NCBI RefSeq assembly: GCF_015680405.1
Contig: NZ_JADLJS010000023.1
Coordinates: 1-64,000, forward strand
Reading direction: 5' to 3'
From: Pseudomonas pudica
GTDB taxonomy: Bacteria; Pseudomonadota; Gammaproteobacteria; Pseudomonadales; Pseudomonadaceae
DNA: 64,000 nucleotides
Position 1 is the first letter of the stretch. Each line of letters starts with the position of its first letter. The position numbers and the translations under genes were made by a program. This document shows positions 51,242 to 59,578 of this stretch, in pieces. Under the pieces are notes generated by a model. It did no database searches and was not told the DNA's origin. It saw nothing but the letters and a program-made list of their open reading frames with translations.

Positions 51242-52879
51242 ATGTTCAAGAAAGCTGGCAAGACCTTGCTGGGTCTGGCTGTCGCTGCAAGCGTCATGCA
51301 AGCGCACGCCGCAGAAACCAAGAAAGTAGATGTGCTGCTGGTCGGCGGCGGCATCATGAGCTCTACCCTGGCCGTTTGGCTGCACGAGCTGGAGCCAAGC
51401 TGGTCGATGGAAATGGTCGAGCGCCTGGATGGTGTGGCCGAAGAAAGCTCCAACGGCTGGAACAACGCCGGTACCGGCCACTCCGCGCTGGCCGAGCTGA
51501 ACTACACCCCGGAAGACAAGGACGGCAACGTCAACATCACCAAGGCCATCGAAATCAACGAGGCCTTCCAGATCTCCCGCCAGTTCTGGTCGTGGCAGGT
51601 CCGCCAGGGCGTGTTGAAGAACCCGCATTCGTTCATCAACACCACGCCGCACATGAGCTTCGTGTGGGGCGATGACAACATCAAGTTCCTGAAAAAGCGT
51701 TATGACGCGCTGCAGGCCAGCCCGCTGTTCCGCCCGATGCAGTACTCCGAGGACCACGCGCAGATCGCCAAGTGGGTCCCGCTGATGATGGAAGGCCGCG
51801 ACCCGAACCAGAAGCTGGCCGTGACCTGGACGCCAATCGGTACCGATGTCAACTTCGGCGAGATCACCCGCCAGTTCGTCGGCCACCTGAAAACCCAGGA
51901 AAACTTCGACCTGAAGCTGTCCAGCGAAGTGCAGGACATCACTCGCAACAAGGACGGCTCGTGGCACGTCGAGTACAAGAACCTGAAGGACGGTAGCGAA
52001 TCGGCCACCGACGCCAAGTTCCTGTTCATCGGTGCCGGCGGCGGCGCGCTGAAGCTGCTGCAGAAGTCGGGCATTCCTGAAGCCAAGGAATACGCGGGCT
52101 TCCCGGTGGGCGGCTCGTTCCTGGTGACCGAGAACCCGACCGTGGCCATGCAGCACATGGCCAAGGCCTACGGTATCGCCTCGACCGGCGCGCCACCCAT
52201 GTCGGTTCCGCACCTGGACACCCGCGTGCTTGACGGCAAGCGCGTGATCCTGTTTGGTCCATTCGCCACCTTCTCGACCAAGTTCCTGAAGAACGGCTCG
52301 TACCTGGACCTGCTGAGTAGCACCACCACCCACAACGTGTGGCCGATGACCAAGGTCGGCATCGATCAGTACCCGCTGGTGGAATACCTCGCTGGCCAGT
52401 TGATGCTGTCTGACGACGACCGCTTCGAAGCCCTGCGCACCTACTTCCCGAACGCCAAGAAGGAAGACTGGCGCCTGTGGCAGGCCGGCCAGCGCGTGCA
52501 GATCATCAAGCGTGATGCCGAGAAGGGCGGCGTGCTGAAGCTGGGCACCGAAGTGGTCGCTTCCGAAGACCGCACCATCGCCGGCCTGCTGGGGGCATCG
52601 CCAGGTGCTTCGACTGCTGCACCGATCATGCTGAACGTGCTGGAAACCGTGTTCAAGGAGAAGGTCGCCACCCCTGAGTGGCAGGCCAAGATCAAGCAGA
52701 TCGTGCCGAGCTACGGCACCAAGCTGAACGACTCGGCGGCGGCCACCCAGAAAGAGTGGAACTACACCGCTGAAGTGCTGCAGCTCGAGAAGCCACCGGT
52801 GATCGACGAGAGTGTCGGCACCACGGCTGCACCGAGCCAGCCGGTCGAGAGCAAGCCTGAGAATGACATGGCGCTGTAA
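51242..52879 (+). CDS. mqo: Malate:quinone oxidoreductase with signal-like N-terminus
   Basis: 545 residues. FAD enzyme that oxidises malate to oxaloacetate and passes electrons to quinone in place of or beside Mdh. FAD motif VDVLLVGGGIMSSTLA (about 29-44); conserved blocks NGWNNAGTGHSALAELNY, GRDPNQKLAVTWTPIGTD and GASPGASTAAP. Unusually, the FAD domain is preceded by a Sec-like segment (KKAGKTLLGLAVAASVMQAHAA, about 3-24), so the protein may be exported or anchored. Pseudomonads carry several mqo paralogues. Ends before a terminator and a REP pair. Confidence 0.95.
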   Translation: MFKKAGKTLLGLAVAASVMQAHAAETKKVDVLLVGGGIMSSTLAVWLHELEPSWSMEMVERLDGVAEESSNGWNNAGTGHSALAELNYTPEDKDGNVNITKAIEINEAFQISRQFWSWQVRQGVLKNPHSFINTTPHMSFVWGDDNIKFLKKRYDALQASPLFRPMQYSEDHAQIAKWVPLMMEGRDPNQKLAVTWTPIGTDVNFGEITRQFVGHLKTQENFDLKLSSEVQDITRNKDGSWHVEYKNLKDGSESATDAKFLFIGAGGGALKLLQKSGIPEAKEYAGFPVGGSFLVTENPTVAMQHMAKAYGIASTGAPPMSVPHLDTRVLDGKRVILFGPFATFSTKFLKNGSYLDLLSSTTTHNVWPMTKVGIDQYPLVEYLAGQLMLSDDDRFEALRTYFPNAKKEDWRLWQAGQRVQIIKRDAEKGGVLKLGTEVVASEDRTIAGLLGASPGASTAAPIMLNVLETVFKEKVATPEWQAKIKQIVPSYGTKLNDSAAATQKEWNYTAEVLQLEKPPVIDESVGTTAAPSQPVESKPENDMAL

Positions 52880-52898
52880 TCGGCCATTGTTTTGAAAG

Positions 52899-52929
52899 AA
52901 GCCACGGGGGAGACCTCGTGGCTTTTTTG
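52899..52929 (+). terminator. Terminator of mqo
   Basis: AAGCCACG / CGTGGCTT stem with a 10-nt loop followed by TTTTTG, 19 nt past the stop. Confidence 0.85.
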
Positions 52930-52932
52930 TTG

Positions 52933-53042
52933 CCTGTACCGGCCCTTTCGCGGGTAAACCCGCTCCCACAGAAATAGCGCCAAGCCTGTGGCCAGCGCTA
53001 TCCCTGTGGGAGCGGGTTTACCCGCGAAAAGGCCGGCACAGG
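52933..53042. repeat. REP pair after mqo
   Basis: Two facing canonical REP cores (GCGGGTAAACCCGC and GCGGGTTTACCCGC) bounded by CCTGTACCGGCC and GGCCGGCACAGG. Inner GCGCTA/TAGCGC-type symmetry extends the pair. It separates mqo from the converging arsR gene. Confidence 0.93.
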
Positions 53043-53046
53043 TAAA

Positions 53047-53355
53047 TCACTGCTGCCGCAGAATGCAGTCCAGCAACCCGGGAAACCGCTCCGCCAGCAT
53101 CTCGCTACGCAACGAATTCATATGGGTAGTCCCCACATTGCGGGTATGCACCAACCCCGCATCACGCAGCACGCGAAAATGGTGGGACATGCTTGACTTC
53201 GGCCGGCCGCCGTCCAGCTCGCCACAGCTGGCTTCGGCCACGCCCGCCAGGTGACGCACGATACCCAGGCGCACCGGGTCGCTCAGGGCGTAGAGCAGGC
53301 GTTCCAGGGTAAGGTCTTCAGAATTGGGATGTTGATAGGCTCGCATGGTCGTCAT
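53047..53355 (-). CDS. ArsR-family repressor
   Basis: 102 residues from the ATG at 53355; ATGs at 53346 and 53382 are also possible and none has a good ribosome site. Winged-helix domain with LSDPVRLGIVRHL and the recognition helix KSSMSHHFRVLRDAGLV, followed by NVGTTHMNSLRSEML. No metal-binding Cys cluster of the ArsR type is seen, so it may sense something other than metal. Divergent from xenA and facing a perfect palindrome, so it probably represses xenA and itself. Confidence 0.85.
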   Translation of the reverse strand: MTTMRAYQHPNSEDLTLERLLYALSDPVRLGIVRHLAGVAEASCGELDGGRPKSSMSHHFRVLRDAGLVHTRNVGTTHMNSLRSEMLAERFPGLLDCILRQQ

Positions 53356-53380
53356 GATAACGGGGCTATCATTAATTGCC

Positions 53381-53404
53381 ATAGTTCGATTATGATCGAA
53401 CTAT
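53381..53404. promoter_or_regulatory. Probable ArsR operator between arsR and xenA
   Basis: ATAGTTCGA (53381-53389) and TCGAACTAT (53396-53404) are exact inverted copies with a 6-nt centre, ending 28 nt before the xenA ATG and overlapping the likely promoter of both genes. Confidence 0.7.
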
Positions 53405-53432
53405 CGTAATCAAACAGCTCTGGAGCTTGCCC

Positions 53433-54524
53433 ATGTCCGCCTTGTTCGAACCCTATACCCTCAAGGACGTCACCCTGCGCAACCGCATTGCCATTCCTCC
53501 GATGTGCCAGTACATGGCCGAGGACGGCATGATCAACGACTGGCATCACGTGCATCTGGCCGGCCTGGCCCGTGGCGGAGCCGGCCTGCTGGTGGTCGAG
53601 GCCACTGCCGTGGCACCGGAAGGGCGCATCACCCCCGGTTGCGCCGGTATCTGGAGCGATGCCCACGCCCAGGCTTTCGTGCCGGTGGTGCAGGCAATCA
53701 AGGCCGCCGGTTCCGTGCCGGGTATCCAGATTGCCCACGCCGGGCGCAAGGCCAGCGCCAACCGCCCGTGGGAAGGTGACGACCACATTGCTGCCGACGA
53801 CGCCCGTGGTTGGGAAACCATCGCCCCGTCCGCCATCGCCTTTGGCGCGCATCTGCCAAAAGTGCCGCGCGAGATGACTCTGGACGACATCGCCCGGGTC
53901 AAGCAGGACTTCGTCGATGCCGCCCGCCGTGCGCGCGATGCCGGTTTCGAATGGATCGAGCTGCACTTTGCCCATGGTTACCTGGGCCAGAGCTTCTTCT
54001 CCGAACACTCCAACAAGCGTACCGATGCCTACGGTGGCAGCTTCGACAACCGCAGCCGCTTCCTGCTGGAAACTTTGGCAGCGGTGCGTGAGGTATGGCC
54101 AGAGAACCTGCCACTGACCGCGCGTTTTGGTGTGCTGGAATACGACGGTCGCGATGAGCAGACCCTGGAAGAGTCGATCGAACTGGCACGCCGCTTCAAG
54201 ACTGGTGGCCTCGACCTGCTGAGCGTGAGTGTCGGCTTCACCATTCCCGATACCAAGATCCCGTGGGGCCCGGCGTTCATGGGGCCGATTGCCGAGCGCG
54301 TGCGCCGTGAGGCGAAGCTGCCGGTTACCTCTGCGTGGGGGTTTGGTACGCCGCAACTGGCGGAAGCAGCGCTGCAGGCCAACCAGCTGGACCTGGTATC
54401 GGTAGGGCGTGCGCACCTGGCCGACCCGCACTGGGCTTACTTTGCGGCCAAGGAGTTGGGTGTGGAGAAAGCCTCCTGGACCTTGCCTGCACCGTATGCG
54501 CACTGGCTCGAGCGTTATCGCTGA
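53433..54524 (+). CDS. xenA: Xenobiotic reductase XenA (old-yellow-enzyme family)
   Basis: 363 residues, which I recognise as almost identical to XenA of P. putida. FMN enzyme that reduces nitrate esters, nitroaromatics and activated alkenes with NADPH. The known active-site residues are present: Cys25 in PPMCQY, the His pair in ELHFAHGYL and the C-terminal Trp of ASWTLPAPYAHW. The ATG at 53433 has TGGAG upstream; a TTG two codons earlier is an alternative. Divergent from the ArsR gene over a shared palindrome, so probably induced by substrate or electrophile. Confidence 0.96.
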   Translation: MSALFEPYTLKDVTLRNRIAIPPMCQYMAEDGMINDWHHVHLAGLARGGAGLLVVEATAVAPEGRITPGCAGIWSDAHAQAFVPVVQAIKAAGSVPGIQIAHAGRKASANRPWEGDDHIAADDARGWETIAPSAIAFGAHLPKVPREMTLDDIARVKQDFVDAARRARDAGFEWIELHFAHGYLGQSFFSEHSNKRTDAYGGSFDNRSRFLLETLAAVREVWPENLPLTARFGVLEYDGRDEQTLEESIELARRFKTGGLDLLSVSVGFTIPDTKIPWGPAFMGPIAERVRREAKLPVTSAWGFGTPQLAEAALQANQLDLVSVGRAHLADPHWAYFAAKELGVEKASWTLPAPYAHWLERYR

Positions 54525-54540
54525 GTTCAGAAGGGGGCTG

Positions 54541-54650
54541 CTGTACACAGCCCATTCGCGGGTAAACCCGCTCCCACAGGATCTCCACTGCCCTCAAGGC
54601 CTGTGCGATCCCTGTGGGAGCGAGTTCACCCGCGAAGAGGCCAGCACAGG
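54541..54650. repeat. REP pair after xenA
   Basis: Facing cores GCGGGTAAACCCGCTCCCACAGG and CCTGTGGGAGCGAGTTCACCCGC; the right one has one base changed in the core. It ends 1 nt before the stop of the converging dehydrogenase gene. Confidence 0.9.
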
Positions 54651-55898
54651 CTAAAACCGATCCAACCGGTAAGCCGCCATCTCCGGTCCACCGGCCATCT
54701 CAGCCAACCGTCCCACCCATTCCGCTGTCACTGCTGCCTGGGTCAACCCCAGGTGCTGATGCCCGAATGCCAACAGCACTCGCCCATCACACACCCGGTC
54801 GATCACCGGCAACGAATCCGGCAACGAAGGCCGCAAGCCCATCCACGGCGTTGCTCCCTCCACACTCAAGTCCCGCTGGAACAACCCCTTGCTCAACCTG
54901 TGCAACTGCCACGCCCGTTGCATGCTCGGCGGCGCGTCCAGCCCGGCGAATTCCACCGTGCCGGCCAGGCGCAAGCCCTCGGCCATGGGCGTCATGATGA
55001 ACTTGCGCTCCAGCGATGTGACTGCAAACGGCAAACGCTGATGCTCGCCAGGCAACATCAGGTGGTAGCCGCGCTCGGTGTCCAGTGGCACCTGCTTGCC
55101 GGTCAGCGCGGCGGTCAACCGCGCAGAATGCGCGCCACAACTGATCAGTACCTGGCGGGCATCGAGCGAGCCCTGGTCGCTGGCCAGGCTGACCCCGCCG
55201 CCGTGCAGACGTCCGCCATCGACCTGCGCCTGAACAAAGCGCACGCCACTGGCCTTGGCTGCTTCGAACAGTTCGCACACCACCCGGTACGGGTCGATGA
55301 AGTGCCCGGTACGCGGGAAGAACAGCCCACCCAGCAACGACGGGCTCAGTTGCGGCGCCGCTTCGCGCACGGTGTCGGCTGACCAGAAGTCCACCGGCAC
55401 CGCCTGCTGCAGCATGCGTGTGCGCAAGGCCTCCAGAGCCTGGCGCGACTCCGGGCGCTCGAAAACCAGCAACGAGCCATCTTCCTGGAACAGCTCGCTG
55501 CGCCCGATCGAACCCAGCAGCCGCTGCCAGGCACCCAGGCTGCCTTCGTTCAACGTGCGGATGCCGGCGACGCTGCGCTGAAACGGGCCCGGGCGCAGGT
55601 TGAGCAGCAAGCGGGTGAACCATGGCATGGCCTTGGGCAGGTACTTCCAGTCCAGGCGCAGCGGGCCCATCGGGTCCAGCAGCATGCGCGGCAGGCGTTT
55701 GAGAATCGACAGGTCTGCAATCGGAAATACCTGCTCGGTGGCCAGGTGCCCGGCGTTGCCGTAGGACGCGCCCTGGCCGGGTGCCTGGCGGTCGACCAGG
55801 GTTACCCGGCGGCCTTGGCGGGCCAGTTGCAGGGCACAGGCGACGCCGACAATGCCGGCGCCGACCACGACGATATCGGTTTCAGCGGTTTCGACCAT
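54651..55898 (-). CDS. cis-4-Hydroxy-D-proline dehydrogenase (FAD, DadA-like)
   Basis: 415 residues. N-terminal FAD fold with DIVVVGAGIVGVACALQLA (about 8-26) and the D-amino-acid-oxidase-type C-terminus (RPSLPDSLPVID, GHQHLGLTQA). In P. putida the gene at this place (PP_1255) oxidises cis-4-hydroxy-D-proline to pyrroline-4-hydroxy-2-carboxylate. It is the single-subunit, respiratory-chain-linked type. Last gene of the leftward hydroxyproline operon, 2 nt after the KGSADH gene. Confidence 0.92.
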   Translation of the reverse strand: MVETAETDIVVVGAGIVGVACALQLARQGRRVTLVDRQAPGQGASYGNAGHLATEQVFPIADLSILKRLPRMLLDPMGPLRLDWKYLPKAMPWFTRLLLNLRPGPFQRSVAGIRTLNEGSLGAWQRLLGSIGRSELFQEDGSLLVFERPESRQALEALRTRMLQQAVPVDFWSADTVREAAPQLSPSLLGGLFFPRTGHFIDPYRVVCELFEAAKASGVRFVQAQVDGGRLHGGGVSLASDQGSLDARQVLISCGAHSARLTAALTGKQVPLDTERGYHLMLPGEHQRLPFAVTSLERKFIMTPMAEGLRLAGTVEFAGLDAPPSMQRAWQLHRLSKGLFQRDLSVEGATPWMGLRPSLPDSLPVIDRVCDGRVLLAFGHQHLGLTQAAVTAEWVGRLAEMAGGPEMAAYRLDRF

Positions 55899-55900
55899 GC

Positions 55901-57478
55901 TCAGCCTTCCCGTTTACCGTCGAGCAGGCGCCGCAGTTGCAGCGGGTTGCCGTGCTTCAGCGCCTGCGGCAGCAGGGCATCGGGGAAGTCCTGGTAGCAC
56001 ACCGGGCGCAGGAAGCGCAGGATCGCCGCCGTGCCCACCGAGGTGCTGCGGGCATCGGAGGTGGCCGGGAACGGCCCGCCATGGACCATCGCGTCGCATA
56101 CCTCTACACCGGTCGGCCAGCCATTGACCAGGATGCGGCCAGCCTTGCGTTCAAGGGTCGGCAGCAGCGCTCGGGCGCTGTCGATGTCGGCGTCGTCCAG
56201 TTGCAGGGTGGCGGTCAGTTGGCCTTCCAGGTGCTCGGCCACCTGGCAAACTTGCTCATCGTTGGCGCAGGCCACCACCAGCGACGCCGCGCCGAAGACT
56301 TCGGCCTGCAACGCCGGGTCGGCGAGGAACGCTTCGGCCTGGGTCACGAACAGTTGCGCCTGGCACTGGTTGGGGCCTTGCCCGGCCTGGCCACTGGCGG
56401 CGGCCTGTGCATTGGCGTTTGCGGCGAGGGCGCCGACACCGGCCTGGTAGGCACTGAAGATGCCCGGGGTGAGCATGGTCTGCGCCGCAGCCTGGCGCAC
56501 GTGTTCGCTGGCGGCGGCGATGAAACGCTGCAACGCCGGCCCCTGGCGGGCAATCACCAGGCCGGGGTTGGTGCAGAACTGGCCGGCACCCTGGGTCAGC
56601 GAGGCGACGAAGCCTTGTGCCAGTGCCTCGGCGCGGGTCTGCAGGGCGGTGTCGAACAAAAATACCGGGTTGATCGAGCTCATTTCGGCGTACACCGGGA
56701 TCGGCTCGGGGCGGGCTTGGGCCGCCTGGCAGAGCGCAATGCCACCACTGCGCGAGCCGGTAAAGCCAACAGCCTTGATGCGCGGGTCGCTGACCAGTGC
56801 AATGCCCACTTCACGACCAGAGCCGTACAATAGCGAAAACACACCGGCCGGCAGGCCGCACTGCTTCACGGCCTTTGCCACTGCCTGGCCGACCAGCTCG
56901 CTGGTGCCCGGGTGAGCGCCGTGGGCCTTGACCACCACCGGGCAACCGGCGGCCAGGGCCGAGGCGGTGTCGCCACCGGCCACCGAGAAGGCCAACGGGA
57001 AATTGCTGGCACCGAATACCGCCACCGGCCCCAGGGCCACCTGGCGCTGGCGCAGGTCGGCACGCGGCAGGGGCTGGCGCTCGGGCAGGGCATTGTCGAC
57101 CCGCACGTCCAGCCATTCGCCGGCCCGTACCACGCGGGCGAAGGTGCGCAGCTGGGTGCAGGTGCGGCCACGTTCGCCCTGGATACGCGCCTTGGGCAGG
57201 CCACTTTCAGCCACGGCGCGGTCGATCAGGGCATCGCCCAGCGCTTCGATCTGCGTGGCGATGGTTTCGAGGAATTGTGCCCGTTGCTCGAGCGAGGTTT
57301 CGCGGTAGGCATCGAACGCCGCCCAGGCCAAGGTGCATGCCTGGGCCACGTGTTCGCTGGTGCCGCCGAGGTAGGCCGGTTCCAGCGCCTGGCCGGTGGC
57401 TGGGTCGATGGCACGGATGGCTTCGCGGCTGCCGGTTATCGGCGTCTGGCCGATCAGCAGGTTGCCTGTGAGGTTCAT
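55901..57478 (-). CDS. 2-Oxoglutarate semialdehyde dehydrogenase
   Basis: 525 residues from the ATG at 57478, with a very strong AAAGGAGG ribosome site; the longer frame has none. Aldehyde dehydrogenase with catalytic Cys302 (GAGQFCTNPG), Glu265 (PVYAEMSS) and Asn159 (GASNFPLAF). The last step of hydroxyproline catabolism, making 2-oxoglutarate. The homologue PP_1256 is the hydroxyproline-inducible class III KGSADH. It is separated from the deaminase gene by a REP pair. Confidence 0.95.
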   Translation of the reverse strand: MNLTGNLLIGQTPITGSREAIRAIDPATGQALEPAYLGGTSEHVAQACTLAWAAFDAYRETSLEQRAQFLETIATQIEALGDALIDRAVAESGLPKARIQGERGRTCTQLRTFARVVRAGEWLDVRVDNALPERQPLPRADLRQRQVALGPVAVFGASNFPLAFSVAGGDTASALAAGCPVVVKAHGAHPGTSELVGQAVAKAVKQCGLPAGVFSLLYGSGREVGIALVSDPRIKAVGFTGSRSGGIALCQAAQARPEPIPVYAEMSSINPVFLFDTALQTRAEALAQGFVASLTQGAGQFCTNPGLVIARQGPALQRFIAAASEHVRQAAAQTMLTPGIFSAYQAGVGALAANANAQAAASGQAGQGPNQCQAQLFVTQAEAFLADPALQAEVFGAASLVVACANDEQVCQVAEHLEGQLTATLQLDDADIDSARALLPTLERKAGRILVNGWPTGVEVCDAMVHGGPFPATSDARSTSVGTAAILRFLRPVCYQDFPDALLPQALKHGNPLQLRRLLDGKREG

Positions 57479-57511
57479 GGAGCCTCCTTTGGAATCAGTA
57501 ACAAGGGAGAC

Positions 57512-57613
57512 CGCAGCTCTTGTGGGAGCGGGTTTACCCGCGAAGCAGGCGACTCGGTGCCTGGCACCGGCTTCGCCGGTGTTCGCGGGTGAACCCGCTC
57601 CCACAGGGGCTGC
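57512..57613. repeat. REP pair inside the hydroxyproline operon
   Basis: GCAGCtcTTGTGGGAGCGGGTTTACCCGCGAA on the left faces TTCGCGGGTGAACCCGCTCCCACAGGGGCTGC on the right, so the cores are tail to tail and extended by GCAGC/GCTGC. It is the only pair that lies within an operon rather than at its end. Confidence 0.92.
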
Positions 57614-57635
57614 GGCTCGAGCGTGAATCAGGCGA

Positions 57636-58583
57636 TCAGGCGATGTTCTGCTCAGCCGACCAGCTGGCGTACCAGGTGCGGAACAGCGCGTACTGCTGCT
57701 CGGCATAATTGCGCTGGGCGTCGGTCAGCACGTCGGTCTCGTTGAAGTGCAGGCTGTATTCGCTGTCACCGTTCAGCACCATCAGGTGCTTGTAGTAGAG
57801 CACCAGGTCACAGCCTTCATCGAACGACGACAGCACCGCCAGCGCCGCTTCCAGTTCACGCGCCAGGCGGCGGGCCTTGGCATCACCCTTGGCCGCCTGC
57901 TTGCTCAGGCTCACCAGGTGCAGCACCTCACGCGGCAGGGCGTTGCCGATGCCGGTGATGGCGCCGGTGGCGTTGCAGTTGACGAAGCCATGCACCACCT
58001 GGGTGTCGACGCCGACCATCAGGGTCACGTCGTCATCCTTGGAAGTGATGTGCTCGGCGGCGTAGCGCAGGTCGGCGCCCCCGCCGAACTCCTTGAAGCC
58101 GATCAGGTTGGGGAACTCGCTGCGCAGTTCGAAGAACAGGTCGGCGCGGGTGGCGAAGCCGTAGTATGGGCTGTTGTAGATCACCGCCGGCAGCTTCGGC
58201 GCGGCTGCCAGGATGGCCGAGAAGTGGTGCTTCTGAGCAATCAGCGAGGCACCGCGGCTTAGTACGCGGGGGATGACCATCAGGCCGGCGGCACCGACCT
58301 TGGCCGCGTGGGCGGCGTGGGATACCGCCTCACGGGTGTTCACCGCGCCGGTACCGACGATGGTCGGGATGCCGGCGGCCACCAGGCGCGCCACGCCTTC
58401 CTGGCGCTCGGCTTCGGTCAGCAGCGGCCAGTCGCCCATCGAACCGCAGTACACCACGGCACTCATGCCTGCCTCGATCAGCTCGCGGCCCTTGCGCACC
58501 AGGGCGTCGAAGTCCGGTTTGCGCTCGGCGGTGCAGGGGGTCATCAGGGCGGGCATGGTGCCGGTGAAGATGTTGTTGGTCAT
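57636..58583 (-). CDS. Pyrroline-4-hydroxy-2-carboxylate deaminase (DapA-superfamily lyase)
   Basis: 315 residues from the ATG at 58583 with GAGGAG 8 nt upstream. DHDPS-family TIM barrel; the Schiff-base Lys is Lys164 in GFKEFGG and Tyr136 lies in IYNSPYYGF. It removes ammonia and water to give 2-oxoglutarate semialdehyde (PP_1257 in KT2440 by context). It shares the fold of dapA at 45869 but has a different active-site loop (SMGDW in place of GTTGES). Confidence 0.92.
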   Translation of the reverse strand: MTNNIFTGTMPALMTPCTAERKPDFDALVRKGRELIEAGMSAVVYCGSMGDWPLLTEAERQEGVARLVAAGIPTIVGTGAVNTREAVSHAAHAAKVGAAGLMVIPRVLSRGASLIAQKHHFSAILAAAPKLPAVIYNSPYYGFATRADLFFELRSEFPNLIGFKEFGGGADLRYAAEHITSKDDDVTLMVGVDTQVVHGFVNCNATGAITGIGNALPREVLHLVSLSKQAAKGDAKARRLARELEAALAVLSSFDEGCDLVLYYKHLMVLNGDSEYSLHFNETDVLTDAQRNYAEQQYALFRTWYASWSAEQNIA

Positions 58584-58628
58584 TGTTGTCACTCCTCGCG
58601 ATATTCGACTTTCTGGAAAAAGCCGGGG

Positions 58629-59555
58629 TCAGATGCCCCAGGCGAATGGGTCCTGTTCGTCGATCAGCAAGGTGCTGTCGGCGGTCATGTAGGCGCGGCC
58701 GGTGATGAAAGGGCGAATGCGGTCGCCGTCGCGCTCGTAGCGGCCCTGGAACTGGCTGCCGGTGATACTGGCCTGTACCCAGGTCTGGCCTTCGTCGAGC
58801 TTGCCGTCGGCGGCCAGGCAGGCCAGCTTGGCGCTGGTGCCCGTGCCGCAGGGCGAGCGGTCGTAGGCCTTGCCGGGGCACATCACGAAGTTGCGACTGT
58901 CGGCGTTGGCATCGTCGGCAAACAGTTCGACGTGGTCGATGGGGGCACCGTTTTCACCGGTGATGCCTTGGGCTTCGAGGGCCTTGAGCATCGCCCAGGT
59001 GTATTCGGTCAGCGCCTCGCGGTTGGCCAGTTCGATGCGCTGGCCGTGTTCGGAGACGAGGAAAAACCAGTTGCCGCCCCAGGCGATGTCGCCACGCACC
59101 AGGCCATGGCCGGGCACCTCCACCTGCACCTGCTGGCGGTAGCGGTAGGACGGCACGTTGCCAACGGTTATGGCGCCATCTTCATGCAGGGTGGCGGTCA
59201 CCTGGCCGACCGGGGTGTCGATCTTGTGCTCGCCCGGTGCGATCAGGCCAAGATGCTGCAGCGAGGCGACCAGGCCGATGGTGCCGTGGCCGCACATGTT
59301 CAGGTAGCCAGCGTTGTTGAAGAAGATCACCCCGCAGGTGGCGTCGGCCGATACCGGTGGGCAGTACAGCGCACCGACCAGTACATCGTTGCCACGTGGT
59401 TCCAGCAGGCAGGCGCGGCGCCACTGGTCGTGCAGCTCGCGCAGCTCGTCGCGCTGCTCGGCCATGCTGCGGCCACGCAGTTGCGGGAAGCCTTTCATCA
59501 CCAGGCGGGTGGGTTCCCCGCCGGTGTGCGAGTCGATGACATGAACGTGTTTCAT
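58629..59555 (-). CDS. 4-Hydroxyproline 2-epimerase
   Basis: 308 residues, almost identical to P. putida PP_1258. The two catalytic cysteines are Cys88 in MCGHGT and the Cys of DRSPCGTGTSA near 236. It interconverts trans-4-hydroxy-L-proline and cis-4-hydroxy-D-proline, the entry step of the pathway. The start at 59555 (MKHVHVIDSHTGGEPT) is the family start, with two other ATG codons in frame just upstream. Confidence 0.96.
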   Translation of the reverse strand: MKHVHVIDSHTGGEPTRLVMKGFPQLRGRSMAEQRDELRELHDQWRRACLLEPRGNDVLVGALYCPPVSADATCGVIFFNNAGYLNMCGHGTIGLVASLQHLGLIAPGEHKIDTPVGQVTATLHEDGAITVGNVPSYRYRQQVQVEVPGHGLVRGDIAWGGNWFFLVSEHGQRIELANREALTEYTWAMLKALEAQGITGENGAPIDHVELFADDANADSRNFVMCPGKAYDRSPCGTGTSAKLACLAADGKLDEGQTWVQASITGSQFQGRYERDGDRIRPFITGRAYMTADSTLLIDEQDPFAWGI

Positions 59556-59578
59556 GGGCATATCCATTCGAGAGTGGG

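Noticed and set aside
57636..58583. Second dapA
   Set aside because: The active-site loop differs and the gene lies in the hydroxyproline operon, so a deaminase is the better call.
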